Shown one piece after another: positions 39,408-49,950 of a stretch of DNA of 64,000 bases. The notes under the pieces were generated by a model, which was not told the origin of the DNA, did no database searches, and worked only from the letters and a program-made list of their open reading frames with translations. The position numbers and the translations under genes are program-made. This stretch comes from Betaproteobacteria bacterium. GTDB lineage: Bacteria > Pseudomonadota > Gammaproteobacteria > Burkholderiales > SG8-41. Each line of letters opens with the position of its first letter. Within the stretch, counting starts at the first letter, position 1. The stretch covers positions 1-64,000 of the forward strand of contig JAOTVX010000005.1 in assembly GCA_029863175.1 (NCBI GenBank), written 5' to 3'.

Positions 39408-39794
39408 GTGCCACGAACCGCCCCCGCGGTCTTCTACCTCGCCGATAACGAAGGCCGCGGCGTGCTGATCAACACGCCGCCGTTGTCGCGCACGGTGGAT
39501 TTCCTGCCGCTGGCGGGGCGCACTGCTCACACCTGCGCGCTGCGCAGCAGGGCCAAGCCGGCAATGTTTTTCTTTGGCCCGGCGCTCGCGCGCGCGGCGT
39601 CGGGCTGGCGCGGCCTCAAGCCCCTCGCGGACGACCATTCCTACGAGAACCGCTCGCTAGGCGCGGTGGGGCTGCGGCGTCTCAAATACGAATACGCGTT
39701 CACCGACGATTTCGACCCGATCAAGAGCCGCTATGGACCTGGCGCTGGACGCGCAATCGGCCTCGAACTCGAGAAAGCGCGGAAACCGGCATAA
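39408..39794 (+). CDS. Short MBL-fold-like protein, probably internally deleted
   Basis: 128 residues from GTG 39408. The start TAPAVFYLADNEGRGVLINT resembles the first strands of a metallo-beta-lactamase-fold protein. The later part (RTVDFLPLAGRTAHTCALR, FFFGPAL, DDHSYENRSLGAVGLRRLKYEYAFTDDFD) resembles its distal strands. The central metal-binding HxHxDH region expected between residues 25 and 30 is absent, and the two parts join in frame. I therefore read it as an interior-deleted gene that may still be translated. The family call is from memory of related betaproteobacterial proteins and is tentative. Confidence 0.4.
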   Translation: MPRTAPAVFYLADNEGRGVLINTPPLSRTVDFLPLAGRTAHTCALRSRAKPAMFFFGPALARAASGWRGLKPLADDHSYENRSLGAVGLRRLKYEYAFTDDFDPIKSRYGPGAGRAIGLELEKARKPA

Positions 39795-40059
39795 CCCTGC
39801 GCTGCGCTTTGACCTGGGCCCCCCAGGTGGAGCAAGTTCCCGCGGAGTAGGTACCGGTGTCCAGAGACCGGATTTGCTTCGAAGGGTCATTGCTTCAGGC
39901 ATGCCGGTTTATGCCCAGCTCGAGCAGGCGGCGCCCGATGGGTTTATGCTTGAAAATTCGGCGCGCAATGCGCCCAGAGTGTGCGTCCGCGAAATATAGA
40001 GGGGTTGTAAAAGAGAGGGGCCGTAGCGCGATAGTTTTTTGCCTCGCGGGCTCATCGTG
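39795..40059. other. Intergenic stretch without a supportable gene
   Basis: 265 bp between the MBL-like gene and the rubrerythrin promoter. A short GGGCCCCCCAGG-type palindromic patch near 39820 and scattered minus-strand codons are present, but nothing is convincing. Confidence 0.5.
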
Positions 40060-40114
40060 TTGACAGCCTGAATCGCCATGGCTATACTTAGTTCACAGAT
40101 TAGACTTAGTCTAA
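40060..40114 (+). promoter_or_regulatory. Rubrerythrin promoter with a 7-1-7 palindromic operator
   Basis: TTGACA (40060-40065), 17-bp spacer, TATACT (40083-40088): a near-consensus sigma-70 promoter, unusual in this GC-rich window. TTAGACTTAGTCTAA (40100-40114) is a perfect 7-1-7 inverted repeat starting about 5 bp after the expected transcription start. The 7-1-7 geometry matches Fur-family (PerR-like) operators, though the bases differ from the classic box. Repression relieved by peroxide or iron limitation is a reasonable guess. Confidence 0.7.
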
Positions 40115-40196
40115 AACCTGTCAAGGCGGAGGATAGCAAGTAAGCGCTTCCACTCCGGCATATAGTTTATAAGATAATGTTTTAAAGGAGAAATAT

Positions 40197-40616
40197 ATGC
40201 AACTCAAAGGATCCAAGACCCACGAGAGCCTCAAAGCGGCATTCGCGGGCGAGTCACAGGCAAACCGCCGCTATCTGTATTTCGCGGCGAAGGCGGACGT
40301 TGAAGGCCAGAATGACGTTGCTGCGGTGTTCCGCTCGACCGCCGAAGGCGAAACCGGGCATGCGCACGGCCACCTTGAGTACCTGGAAACCTGCGGCGAT
40401 CCGGCGACTGATCTGCCTTTCGGCAAAAGTCGCGACAACTTGACCACCGCGATCGCTGGGGAAACCCACGAGTACACCGACATGTATCCGGGAATGGCGA
40501 AAACGGCACGCCAGGAAGGCTTCGGCGAAATCGCCGACTGGTTCGAGACCCTGGCCAAGGCGGAGCGTTCGCACGCCAACCGCTTCAAGAAGGCGCTGGA
40601 CGCCCTGCAAGACTGA
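40197..40616 (+). CDS. Rubrerythrin (diiron domain only)
   Basis: 139 residues with AAGGAGA upstream. Ferritin-like diiron site: [38 protein letters not shown] and [10 protein letters not shown] supply the Glu and His ligands. The C-terminal rubredoxin domain of classical rubrerythrin is absent, so electrons must come from another protein, possibly the Fe-S protein encoded next. Reduces hydrogen peroxide in the cytosol. Confidence 0.92.
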   Translation: MQLKGSKTHESLKAAFAGESQANRRYLYFAAKADVEGQNDVAAVFRSTAEGETGHAHGHLEYLETCGDPATDLPFGKSRDNLTTAIAGETHEYTDMYPGMAKTARQEGFGEIADWFETLAKAERSHANRFKKALDALQD

Positions 40617-40720
40617 GTCGCGTCCCGAGCTCGGGGTAACAGGTGATGGGGCAAGACCCGCGTCACCTGTGCCCCGGCGCCCGTAATGCCTGACCAATCA
40701 CCCGCCACCTAGGCCGTCCC

Positions 40721-42049
40721 ATGAGCGCACGCGAAGGAAGCCTCGAGGCGCCCACCCGGCATCCGCTCGAGTGGAAGACGCCAGAGTTCTTTGACCCGGC
40801 CAAGCTCGAGCAGGAGCTCGAGCGGGTATTTGACATCTGCCACGGCTGCCGCAGGTGCGTGAATCTGTGCATCTCGTTTCCGACGCTTTTCGATCTCGTG
40901 GACGAGAGCGCGACCATGGAGGTGGATGGGGTCAATAAGGAGGATTACTGGAAGGTTGTGGACCAGTGTTACCTCTGCGACATGTGTTACATGACGAAGT
41001 GCCCGTACGTTCCGCCGCACCAGTGGAACGTCGATTTCCCGCACCTCATGCTACGGGCTAAGGCGGTGAAATTCAGAAAGAACGGGGCGAGCTTCCGTGA
41101 CCGCCTGCTCTCCAGCACCGACGCCCTGGGCAAGCTTGCGACAATTCCGGTCGTGGTGCATGCCGTCAACACCGTCAACAAGACGGGTGCTGCGCGAAGT
41201 CTGATGCAACAGGCGCTCGGTGTGCACAAAGACCGGGTGCTGCCCGATTACGCCTCCGCGAAATTCCGCAGCAACGCCCGTCCTGGTCGCGATTTTCCGG
41301 TTCGCGACGGCAAGAATACGCCCGGCAAGGTCGCGATCTTTGCGACCTGCTACGTCAACTATAACGAGCCCGGGATCGGCCATGATCTGCTGAAGATCCT
41401 AGAGCACAACGAGGTTCCGGCAACGCTGGTGGAGAAGGAAGCCTGCTGCGGCATGCCCAAGTTCGAGCTCGGCGATCTCGAAGCCGTTGCGCGCAACAAG
41501 GACCTGAACATTCCGGTGCTGGCCCGGCTCGCCCGCGAGGGCTACGCGCTCATGACGGCGGTTCCGTCCTGTACGCTTATGTTCAAGCAGGAGTTGCCGC
41601 TGATGTTTCCGGACGACGCGGACGTCAAGCTCGTCGCCGACGCCATGTTCGACCCCTTCGAGTATCTGGTTCTGCGCCACAAGGACGGGCTGCTCAAGAC
41701 GGAATTCCGCACCGCGCTGGGCAGGGTGTCCTATCACATTCCCTGCCACCTCCGCGTACAAAACATGGGGCAAAAGACCCGCGAGCTGCTCGAGATGATC
41801 CCCGATACCAAGGTGACCACCATCGAGCGTTGCGCGGGCCACGACGGAACCTGGGGTGTCAAGGCAGAATATTTCGAGAACTCGATGAAGATCGGCCGTC
41901 CGGTATTCCGGCAGATGGCGGAAGCGAGCCCGGATTACGTCAGCTCGGACTGCGCCATCGCGGGCCGCCATATTCTCCAGGGGATGGGCGAGACGACGGC
42001 GCGCAAGCAGCACCCTATCACCTTGATACGAATCGCCTACGGATTCTGA
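40721..42049 (+). CDS. GlpC/HdrD-like Fe-S protein with CCG domain
   Basis: 442 residues. Two [4Fe-4S] motifs near the start: CHGCRRCVNLC and CYLCDMCYMTKCP. Then CCG-type segments: ATCYVNYNEPGIGHDLL ... KEACCGMPKFELGD, and a second one degenerate at IPCHLRVQNMGQ ... ERCAGHDGTWG, where the CCG is CAG. Resembles GlpC and heterodisulfide-reductase D subunits. Lies between rubrerythrin and DUF3501 genes; a role as electron donor to rubrerythrin is plausible but unproven. Confidence 0.85.
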   Translation: MSAREGSLEAPTRHPLEWKTPEFFDPAKLEQELERVFDICHGCRRCVNLCISFPTLFDLVDESATMEVDGVNKEDYWKVVDQCYLCDMCYMTKCPYVPPHQWNVDFPHLMLRAKAVKFRKNGASFRDRLLSSTDALGKLATIPVVVHAVNTVNKTGAARSLMQQALGVHKDRVLPDYASAKFRSNARPGRDFPVRDGKNTPGKVAIFATCYVNYNEPGIGHDLLKILEHNEVPATLVEKEACCGMPKFELGDLEAVARNKDLNIPVLARLAREGYALMTAVPSCTLMFKQELPLMFPDDADVKLVADAMFDPFEYLVLRHKDGLLKTEFRTALGRVSYHIPCHLRVQNMGQKTRELLEMIPDTKVTTIERCAGHDGTWGVKAEYFENSMKIGRPVFRQMAEASPDYVSSDCAIAGRHILQGMGETTARKQHPITLIRIAYGF

Positions 42050-42651
42050 TGCAGCGGACCGCTACGATGACCAATCTCAGTCGTGACAGCCTCATGACGC
42101 TGGAACGCTACGCAAAGGAACGCCCCCAGTTTCGCGCGCGTGTCATGGCGCACAAGAAGAACCGGACGGTACCCTTCGGCGAGCACGTCATGCTAATTTT
42201 CGAGGACGAGCTCACCATCCGCTATCAAGTTCAGGAGATGCTTCGCGTCGAGCGCATCTTCGAGGAGGAGGGAATACAGGACGAGCTCGATGCCTATGGG
42301 CCTCTCATCCCCGATGGCGCCAACTGGAAGGCGACCATGATGATCCAGTTCCCCGACGTCGACGAGCGCCGCCGCATGCTGGCACAGCTCATCGGCATCG
42401 AGGAGCGGGTTTGGGTTCAGGTCGCAGGGCATGATCGTGTCTACGCGATCGCCGACGAGGATCTTGCGCGCGAGACCGCGGAGAAAACCTCATCGGTGCA
42501 CTTCTTGCGGTTCGAATTGGCTCCCACGATGGTGAGCGCGCTCAAGCACGACGCCGCTGTCGAGATGGGAATCGATCATTCCGCCTACAGCGTCTCGGCC
42601 GATGTTGCACCAGCAGTGCGTGACTCTCTCGTGGGAGACCTTAAGGGCTGA
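42049..42651 (+). CDS. DUF3501 family protein
   Basis: 200 residues if started at ATG 42049, which overlaps the upstream TGA by one base (TGATG); relatives suggest ATG 42067 (TNLSRDSLMTLERYAKERPQ) as the alternative. No signal or membrane segment. Conserved-looking HKKNRTVPFGEHVMLIFEDE and RYQVQEMLRVERIFEE. Function unknown, but it recurs with rubrerythrin and the CCG-domain Fe-S protein, which suggests one functional unit. Confidence 0.85.
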   Translation: MQRTATMTNLSRDSLMTLERYAKERPQFRARVMAHKKNRTVPFGEHVMLIFEDELTIRYQVQEMLRVERIFEEEGIQDELDAYGPLIPDGANWKATMMIQFPDVDERRRMLAQLIGIEERVWVQVAGHDRVYAIADEDLARETAEKTSSVHFLRFELAPTMVSALKHDAAVEMGIDHSAYSVSADVAPAVRDSLVGDLKG

Positions 42652-42708
42652 GCGGGGGCGGCGCGCCGCGGTCCCCTCGAGCGGGGCTGTGCTATCCTGA
42701 TCGGCGCT

Positions 42709-43923
42709 ATGTTCAGCTCACGCCTGCTTAGCCGTTTCGAGCGTCGCCTCAAGGCGGGCGATGTGCCGCTGGCCGTGCGGTTGTGGAACGGGACGACGCT
42801 GGTCGGACACATGCCGCCGCAACTGACGGTCGTGGTGAACACCCCCCAGGCAGTCGCGACGCTCGCCGAGCCAACCATGGGCGGCCTCGCGCGCTGCTAT
42901 GTCGAGCAGCAGATCGACGTAGAGGGAGAGTGTAACGCACGCGAGATCCTGCGCATTGGCGAGGCTTTCTCCGACGCGATCGGAGCAGTGCGCACCGGTG
43001 GGCGTCGTTCGCGCGATGGGTCCCAGCATACCCGGCTCTTTGACCGCGAGGCGATTCAGAGCCATTACGACGTCGGTGACGATTTCTTCGGGCTCTGGCT
43101 CGACGCGAACCGCGTTTATTCCTGCGCTTACTTCGGCCGCGTCGACGACACGCTTGAGATTGCCCAGGAGCAGAAGCTTGATCATATCTGCCGGAAACTG
43201 CGGCTCGCGCCGGGCGAGCGCTTCCTCGATATCGGTTGCGGGTGGGGCGCGCTCGTCATCAGAGCGGCTCAGCAATTCGGCGTGAACGCTCTAGGCATCA
43301 CGCTTTCGCAGAACCAGTGCGATTACGCGCGCGAAAGAATTCGTGAGCTGGGGCTCGACGGCCGCTGCGAGGTGCGCTTGCTCGACTATCGCGATGTGCC
43401 TGAAGAAGGCAGCTTCGACAAGATCGCGAGCGTGGGCATGTTCGAGCATGTCGGTCTCAAGAACTTTCCACTGTATTTTGGCAAGATGTTTCGCCTGCTC
43501 AAGCCAGGCGGTCTGGTCATGAACCACGGCATTACGCACAACTGGCCGGGGCAACGCGAGCTCGGCAGTGACATCGGCGAGTTCGTTGACCACTACGTGT
43601 TTCCCGGCGGCGAACTGGCCCATGTCTCACAGGTGCTTGCCGCCATGTCGGACGAGGGCCTCGAGCCGTGGGACGTCGAAAGTCTGCGACCGCATTACGG
43701 CCGCACGCTGTGGGAGTGGGTTGACCGGCTCGACAAGAACCGTGGGGCGGCGGTCGCCGCGGTGGGGGAGAAACTTTACCGTGTCTGGCGCATTTACATG
43801 GCGGGCTCGGCGCATGCGTTCGAGCGCGGATGGCTGTCCGTCTACCAGGTGCTGGCGGGCAAACCCCGTGCCGACGGCGCCCTGGAGCTGCCACCGACGC
43901 GCGAACATATCTATGCGGGCTAG
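42709..43923 (+). CDS. cfa: Cyclopropane-fatty-acyl-phospholipid synthase
   Basis: 404 residues. SAM-binding motif LDIGCGWGALVIRAAQQFG, bicarbonate/active-site region SVGMFEHVGLKNFP and MNHGITHN. Methylates unsaturated phospholipid acyl chains. Length is typical of the CFA family. Overlaps the CNP1-like gene by 11 bp. Confidence 0.9.
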   Translation: MFSSRLLSRFERRLKAGDVPLAVRLWNGTTLVGHMPPQLTVVVNTPQAVATLAEPTMGGLARCYVEQQIDVEGECNAREILRIGEAFSDAIGAVRTGGRRSRDGSQHTRLFDREAIQSHYDVGDDFFGLWLDANRVYSCAYFGRVDDTLEIAQEQKLDHICRKLRLAPGERFLDIGCGWGALVIRAAQQFGVNALGITLSQNQCDYARERIRELGLDGRCEVRLLDYRDVPEEGSFDKIASVGMFEHVGLKNFPLYFGKMFRLLKPGGLVMNHGITHNWPGQRELGSDIGEFVDHYVFPGGELAHVSQVLAAMSDEGLEPWDVESLRPHYGRTLWEWVDRLDKNRGAAVAAVGEKLYRVWRIYMAGSAHAFERGWLSVYQVLAGKPRADGALELPPTREHIYAG

Positions 43924-44440
43924 CGCGTTCGCGTGGCTTGCGCTCGTGGCATTTCCGGCGGCGGCGCAGTGGAGCGGCTGGGACTACGACCGTGACCAGC
44001 CGAAGGAAGAGTGGAAGGAGCTTGAAGTCAAGCTCCCGGCATTCCCCAAGGACGAGAATCTGCTTCAATTCGAAGCAGGGGCGGCGAGCCCGAACCGCTT
44101 CTTCGTAGACGCGAAGGCCATCTCCGTCGGTACCGATGGCGTCATCCGTTATACGCTGGTTGTAAAGACCGCGGGCGGCGCGACCAATGTCTTCTACGAA
44201 GGGATGCGCTGCAAGCTTCAGCAAGTCAAAGTCTACGCTGTCGCCAGCAAAGACGGGGATTGGATGCGGGCGCGCGACCCGCAGTGGCGCGGAATCCAGA
44301 ACCGGAACATCAGCGACTATCATAGCGTGCTACGACGCGACTACTTCTGCGCCGGCGGGTACGGCAACGTTCCGGTCGCGAGCGACGAGGAGGCGTTGCG
44401 GCTCTTGCGCTACGGGCCGCGGGAAACTTTAACGGAGTAG
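43913..44440 (+). CDS. CNP1-like family secreted protein
   Basis: 175 residues from ATG 43913, with a signal peptide (RASAFAWLALVAFPAAA). Mature part starts QWSGWDYDRDQPKEEWKELE, then FFVDAKAISVGTDGVIRYTLVV, as in CNP1-like proteins usually encoded between rppH and proB. Function unknown. Starts within the cfa 3' end. Here the rubrerythrin operon and cfa sit between it and rppH. Confidence 0.82.
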   Translation: MRASAFAWLALVAFPAAAQWSGWDYDRDQPKEEWKELEVKLPAFPKDENLLQFEAGAASPNRFFVDAKAISVGTDGVIRYTLVVKTAGGATNVFYEGMRCKLQQVKVYAVASKDGDWMRARDPQWRGIQNRNISDYHSVLRRDYFCAGGYGNVPVASDEEALRLLRYGPRETLTE

Positions 44441-44489
44441 AACACCGCCACCGCCGCGCATCGCCGCGGTGACACTGCGCCCCGACCGC

Positions 44490-45608
44490 CTAGAGCAGCA
44501 CCAGGTTGTCGCGGTGGATCAGTTCCGGTTCGTCGATGTAGCCGAGCTTCGCCTCGATCTCGCTTGAGGGCGTGTGCAGAATGCGGCGGGTCTCCGCGGA
44601 GCTGTAGTTGATCAGGCCCCGCGCGATCTCGTGGCGCTTCTCGTCGAAGCATCGCACCGCTTCGCCGCGCTCGAACTCGCCGGCGACTTCGTGGACGCCG
44701 ATCGGCAACAGGCTCTTTCCGCCAATGCGGAGCGCTTTGACCGCCCCGGCATCGAGGACGAGGCTGCCCCGCATCTGCAGTTGATTCGCGAGCCATTGCT
44801 TGCGTGCGGCCATGGTGGGCTTCTCGGCGATGAGTCGCGTGCCGAGCGACTCCCCGCGCGCCAGCCGGGTCAGGACGTCGTCGTCCCGGCCCGAAGCGAT
44901 CACCGTGTGGGCCCCGCTGCGTGCAGCGCGTCTCGCCGCCAGCACCTTGGTCAGCATGCCACCCAGCGCGTAAAGGCTGCCGGCGCCGCCTGCCATCTGC
45001 TCCAGCGCGGGATCGGCGGCCTGCGCTTCCGCGACGAGCTTCGCCGTAGGGTCCTTGCGCGGGTCCTTGTCGTAGAGCCCCGCTTGATCGGTCAGGATCA
45101 CGAGCGCGTCGGCTTCGACGAGGTTGGTGACCAGCGCAGCGAGCGTATCGTTGTCGCCGAAACGGATCTCGTCGATCGCGACGGTGTCGTTCTCGTTGAT
45201 GATGGGAATCACACCGAGCGCGAGAAGCGTGCGCAGGGTCGAGCGCGCGTTGAGGTAGCGCTTGCGGTCGGCCAGGTCCTCATGCGTCAGCAGAATCTGC
45301 GAGGTCATGAGCTGGTGCTCGCGGAAACACGACTCGTAGACCTGGATCAGGCCCATCTGGCCAACCGCCGCCGCGGCCTGCAGTTCGTGCAGCGCGTGCG
45401 GGCGCCGCTTCCAGCCGAGCCGCTGCATGCCGGCGGCAATTGCCCCGCTCGACACCAGTACGACGTCACGGCCGTTGTGTCGGAGGCCTGCAATCTGGCC
45501 CGCCCAGCGCGAAAGTGCAGCGTGATCGAGACCCTGACCCTGGTTCGTGACCAGGCTCGAGCCAACCTTGACGACAAGCCGCTTCGCGTTTGCTATGACG
45601 TTTGACAT
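44490..45608 (-). CDS. proB: Glutamate 5-kinase
   Basis: 372 residues: an amino-acid kinase domain ([46 protein letters not shown]) and a C-terminal PUA domain (about 280-372). First step of proline synthesis. Downstream of obgE on the same strand, 37 bp apart. Confidence 0.95.
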   Translation of the reverse strand: MSNVIANAKRLVVKVGSSLVTNQGQGLDHAALSRWAGQIAGLRHNGRDVVLVSSGAIAAGMQRLGWKRRPHALHELQAAAAVGQMGLIQVYESCFREHQLMTSQILLTHEDLADRKRYLNARSTLRTLLALGVIPIINENDTVAIDEIRFGDNDTLAALVTNLVEADALVILTDQAGLYDKDPRKDPTAKLVAEAQAADPALEQMAGGAGSLYALGGMLTKVLAARRAARSGAHTVIASGRDDDVLTRLARGESLGTRLIAEKPTMAARKQWLANQLQMRGSLVLDAGAVKALRIGGKSLLPIGVHEVAGEFERGEAVRCFDEKRHEIARGLINYSSAETRRILHTPSSEIEAKLGYIDEPELIHRDNLVLL

Positions 45609-45645
45609 TCGTCACCACAAAAACGCAGAGCCATGGAGAAAATCC

Positions 45646-46779
<1,134 letters not shown>

Positions 46780-46815
46780 TTAGCGGCTCGCGTTCTCTTG
46801 GCGCCCTGGTCGTTC

Positions 46816-46851
46816 AAACAAAAAAGGCCCTGCCGTTCTGGCAGGGCCTTT
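46816..46851 (-). terminator. Terminator after rplU-rpmA
   Basis: Perfect 12-bp stem AAAGGCCCTGCC/GGCAGGGCCTTT (46823-46851) with a 5-nt loop; on the minus strand it is followed by TTTTGTTTG. It separates the ribosomal genes from obgE-proB. Confidence 0.85.
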
Positions 46852-46869
46852 GCGCTGAATTCTCTCGGC

Positions 46870-47127
46870 TCAGGCGGGAACGACGTTCACCGTCTTGCGG
46901 CTGTCCGGTCCCTTTTGGGCGAACTGGACCCGTCCCGTGACCCTTGCGAACAGCGTGTGGTCACGGCCCATGCCGACATTCTCGCCTGGGTGAACCCGTG
47001 TTCCGCGCTGGCGGACGATGATGCTGCCCGCGGGGACAAGCTCGCCACCGAAGCGTTTCACGCCGAGGCGCTTTGACTGTGAATCGCGCCCGTTGCGTGA
47101 ACTGCCGCCTGCTTTCTTGTGTGCCAT
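46870..47127 (-). CDS. rpmA: 50S ribosomal protein L27
   Basis: 85 residues, [20 protein letters not shown] start and [19 protein letters not shown]. No N-terminal extension requiring proteolysis. 12 bp after rplU. Confidence 0.97.
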   Translation of the reverse strand: MAHKKAGGSSRNGRDSQSKRLGVKRFGGELVPAGSIIVRQRGTRVHPGENVGMGRDHTLFARVTGRVQFAQKGPDSRKTVNVVPA

Positions 47128-47139
47128 GCTGATTTCTCC

Positions 47140-47451
47140 TTACGCCCCGATGCCCAGGATCTCGATCTCGGTGTAGTTCTGCCGATGGCCCTGACTCTTG
47201 CGATAGTGCTTGCGGCGGCGCATCTTGAAGATCCGCACCTTGTCGCCGCGCCCCTGCGAGAGCACCTTTGCCTTTACCGTCGCCCCCGCGATGAGCGGTG
47301 TGCCCATCGTGACGCCTTCGCCGGCGCCGACGAGGAGGACCTGGTCGAGCACGATTTCCTGGCCGACCTCGGCAGGAACCTGTTCTATCCGGAGTTTTTC
47401 ACCGGCTTTGACCCGGTACTGCTTGCCGCCTGTCTTGACTACCGCGTACAT
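47140..47451 (-). CDS. rplU: 50S ribosomal protein L21
   Basis: 103 residues; [20 protein letters not shown] start, and [27 protein letters not shown] RNA-binding end. First gene of the rplU-rpmA unit, divergent from ispB. Confidence 0.97.
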   Translation of the reverse strand: MYAVVKTGGKQYRVKAGEKLRIEQVPAEVGQEIVLDQVLLVGAGEGVTMGTPLIAGATVKAKVLSQGRGDKVRIFKMRRRKHYRKSQGHRQNYTEIEILGIGA

Positions 47452-47673
47452 GATGCGACCCGATTCACGTGGCTGGGAGAGCCGCGCATTCTACCGAAAG
47501 AGCGCAGGTTAGTCAAAGCAGAACACGGCGGCCGGGGCCCGGAATGGCACTTTCGCATCAGGTAGTTAACCCGTTTCGGCGTCCGGTCACCGGGGGGCGC
47601 GGTACGCCGGGGCGCGTCGGGGACGCCGCGGGATTGCTGGTATGATCACGCTCTTTTTCGGCGGGGTTTAACC

Positions 47674-48642
47674 GTGTCCATCGAAGCCATCCGCGACTTC
47701 CTTGAGGCGGACATGCGTGCCGTGGACGCGGTGATCCGCGCCCGCCTCAGCTCGGACGTGGTGCTCATTCGGCAGGTCGCCGAGCACATCGTCGGCAGCG
47801 GCGGGAAACGCCTGCGCCCGATGCTGCTGCTCCTATCGGCGGGCGCATTTGGCTACCGCGGGCGCGATCACCACGAACTGGCCGCGGTGATCGAGTTCAT
47901 TCACACCGCGACGCTGCTGCACGATGACGTGGTGGATGAATCCGCGCTGCGCCGCGGACGCGCTACGGCCAACTCTCTCTTCGGCAATACCACCGCAGTA
48001 CTGGTCGGCGACTTCGTCTATTCCCGCGCATTCCAGATGATGGTTTCCATCGACAGCATGCGTGTGCTGCAAGTGCTGGCTGATGCGACCAACGTGATCG
48101 CGGAAGGCGAGGTGATGCAGCTCATGAACTGCCATAACGCTGATATCGACGAGGCGGGCTATCTTGCAGTGATACGCTGCAAGACGGCGAAGCTGTTCGA
48201 GGCGGCAACGCGGTTGGGCGGGATTCTCGGTGGCGCGACGCCCTTGCAAGAGGACGCGATGTCCGACTATGGCATGCAGCTCGGTGTGGCATTTCAGCTG
48301 ATCGATGACGTGCTCGACTATTCCGGCGACCAGGCGGTGATTGGCAAGAATCTCGGCGATGATCTTGCCGAAGGCAAACCGACGCTCCCGCTCATCCATG
48401 CGATCAGGCATGGCACGCCGGACCGGGCGAGCACCGTGCGCGCCGCGATAGAGCAGGGGGGGCGAGACGATCTGGCGGCGGTAATGGAGGCGATCCACGC
48501 CACTGGTGCGCTCGACTACGCGCGCGAGCAGGCGCGCGGCGCATCCCGGGCGGCAGGCGCCGCGGCTGCGTCCATCCCAAATTCAAAATACCGTGATTAT
48601 TTGCTACAATTGGCCGAATTCGCGGTGACGCGTTCGTACTGA
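47674..48642 (+). CDS. ispB: Octaprenyl/polyprenyl diphosphate synthase
   Basis: 322 residues. Both Asp-rich motifs: LLHDDVVDESALRRG (first) and LIDDVLDYSGD (second). Makes the ubiquinone side chain. The start at 47674 is GTG. Precedes tRNA-Pro by 41 bp. Confidence 0.93.
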   Translation: MSIEAIRDFLEADMRAVDAVIRARLSSDVVLIRQVAEHIVGSGGKRLRPMLLLLSAGAFGYRGRDHHELAAVIEFIHTATLLHDDVVDESALRRGRATANSLFGNTTAVLVGDFVYSRAFQMMVSIDSMRVLQVLADATNVIAEGEVMQLMNCHNADIDEAGYLAVIRCKTAKLFEAATRLGGILGGATPLQEDAMSDYGMQLGVAFQLIDDVLDYSGDQAVIGKNLGDDLAEGKPTLPLIHAIRHGTPDRASTVRAAIEQGGRDDLAAVMEAIHATGALDYAREQARGASRAAGAAAASIPNSKYRDYLLQLAEFAVTRSY

Positions 48643-48683
48643 CCGGGGGCACGATAGCGCGTGCCCTCGTCGTTTCTGCGCGT

Positions 48684-48760
<77 letters not shown>

Positions 48761-49055
48761 AATCTCTCAACCTAAATCAAGTAGTTAGGCGACAGCCAGC
48801 GTTTATTGGCTTTGTTCTTTTCTACTCATTTCAGCCCACTCAGTGGGACAAGATTAGGAGAGGATTTGGCCAACCGCAAGACCGGACTCCTGTCCGCAGA
48901 CGCTATAAACATGGGGCGCCGGCAAGCGGCCTCACCTGAGGCTCTAGTATCGCTCACAAGCAAAAACCCCGCCGAAGCGGTGTAGGTGTGAGTGCTTAGA
49001 CGTGTTACGTGGAGGCTCTAGGACGAATCGCCTTCGCATGCGTATGACATCACGT
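48761..49055. other. Accessory strip after tRNA-Pro, no supportable gene
   Basis: 295 bp with lower GC than the neighbourhood. An open frame GGATTTGGCCAACCGC... gives LANRKTGLLSADAIN-like residues that could be a decayed integrase start, but it breaks quickly. ACCCCGCCGAAGCGG at 48966-48980 recurs in near-identical form at about 49620 (CTCCGCCGAAGCGG). Confidence 0.4.
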
Positions 49056-49346
49056 CTACGCAGGCTCCATCACCGATTCGCTGATTGCCACCGCCACGCC
49101 GACGTGGGTACCGCGCGGCTCCGTGCGGACGACGTCTCCTCGGCATTTCAGCATCACGTTGCCCTCGGGCCTTTGAACTCGCATCGAAAAGCTGATTGAC
49201 TCCCCGATTGCATGCGTGCCGCTTGTCCAGAAGAACACGCCCGAGGCGCTCACGTCGCGCGTGACGCCCGTAGCGTTCTCTAGGAACACCGGCAGCGCGG
49301 TATCGACCCGCTGGTCTCTTCTTTTTTCTGGTTGTACTGCTGTCAT
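49056..49346 (-). CDS. PilZ-domain protein
   Basis: 96 residues, a single PilZ domain. c-di-GMP-binding motifs are present: RRDQR (RxxxR) near residue 10 and DVSASG ((D/N)xSxxG) near 33. With no other domain it would act as a cytosolic adaptor. It lies in the accessory strip, about 1.3 kb before pilS, so a link to pilus or surface control is possible by context. Confidence 0.8.
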   Translation of the reverse strand: MTAVQPEKRRDQRVDTALPVFLENATGVTRDVSASGVFFWTSGTHAIGESISFSMRVQRPEGNVMLKCRGDVVRTEPRGTHVGVAVAISESVMEPA

Positions 49347-49950
49347 TTTCGGCCCTTCAAGCTGGTGCGTTAAGTTTGCCCTAGCCCGCCGAATCGCTCA
49401 GCTTCCGGTTGAAATTATCAGCACTCATTACATGAGGCTAGCGGTAGCGGAGCGGATCATACCGAAATTGGTTCAGAACGATTGTCAATGTTTGTTAAAC
49501 GCGCGCAATACATGGGGTTGACTGCTCGCTTCAGAAGGGGCACTACGCACATCCGAAGGAAAACGTAGGGGGACGATTTGAGTTGCGGCGAGCGAAGCGG
49601 CGCAGCGACAAACAAGAACTCCGCCGAAGCGGGGTGTGTGGCGCGCAGTAACGTTTAAGCCAGCCAACGTCGGGTCGGCGCGAAGCGTTTCCTGAGCTCG
49701 TCCTATCGCTCGTAATGTATGGGCCAATTGGTCGAAATCAGAAGAGGGTTGCCGGACAATCTGGCCATGCTCCGACCTAATGTAGGCACGCTCTCTCATC
49801 GTCTCCCAAGCAATGCTCTCGCGATACTCATCGTAAGTGCCGCGCTTCATCGTTCCGCAACGTTTACATTTTCTCCAAGGAGAAAAAAACTTAACAGAGA
49901 ATTCCTCAAGGCGAGCAGTCCTTCTTGCTGCGAGTGGTTCCTCATTCACC
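49347..49950. other. AT-richer stretch with no confident gene
   Basis: About 600 bp. A minus-strand frame could encode up to about 120 residues starting MKRGTYDEYRESIAWE near 49848, with an upstream CKRC. It has no Shine-Dalgarno sequence and no known family, and runs into an Arg/Ser-rich tail. A CCGCCGAAGCGGGG palindrome at about 49622 repeats one near the tRNA. Likely mobile-element debris. Confidence 0.35.

Noticed and set aside
39905..39955. Minus-strand KHKPIGRRLLELGIN resembling the start of a GspE/PilB-type ATPase
   Set aside because: Only about 15 residues and immediately interrupted; too short to support.
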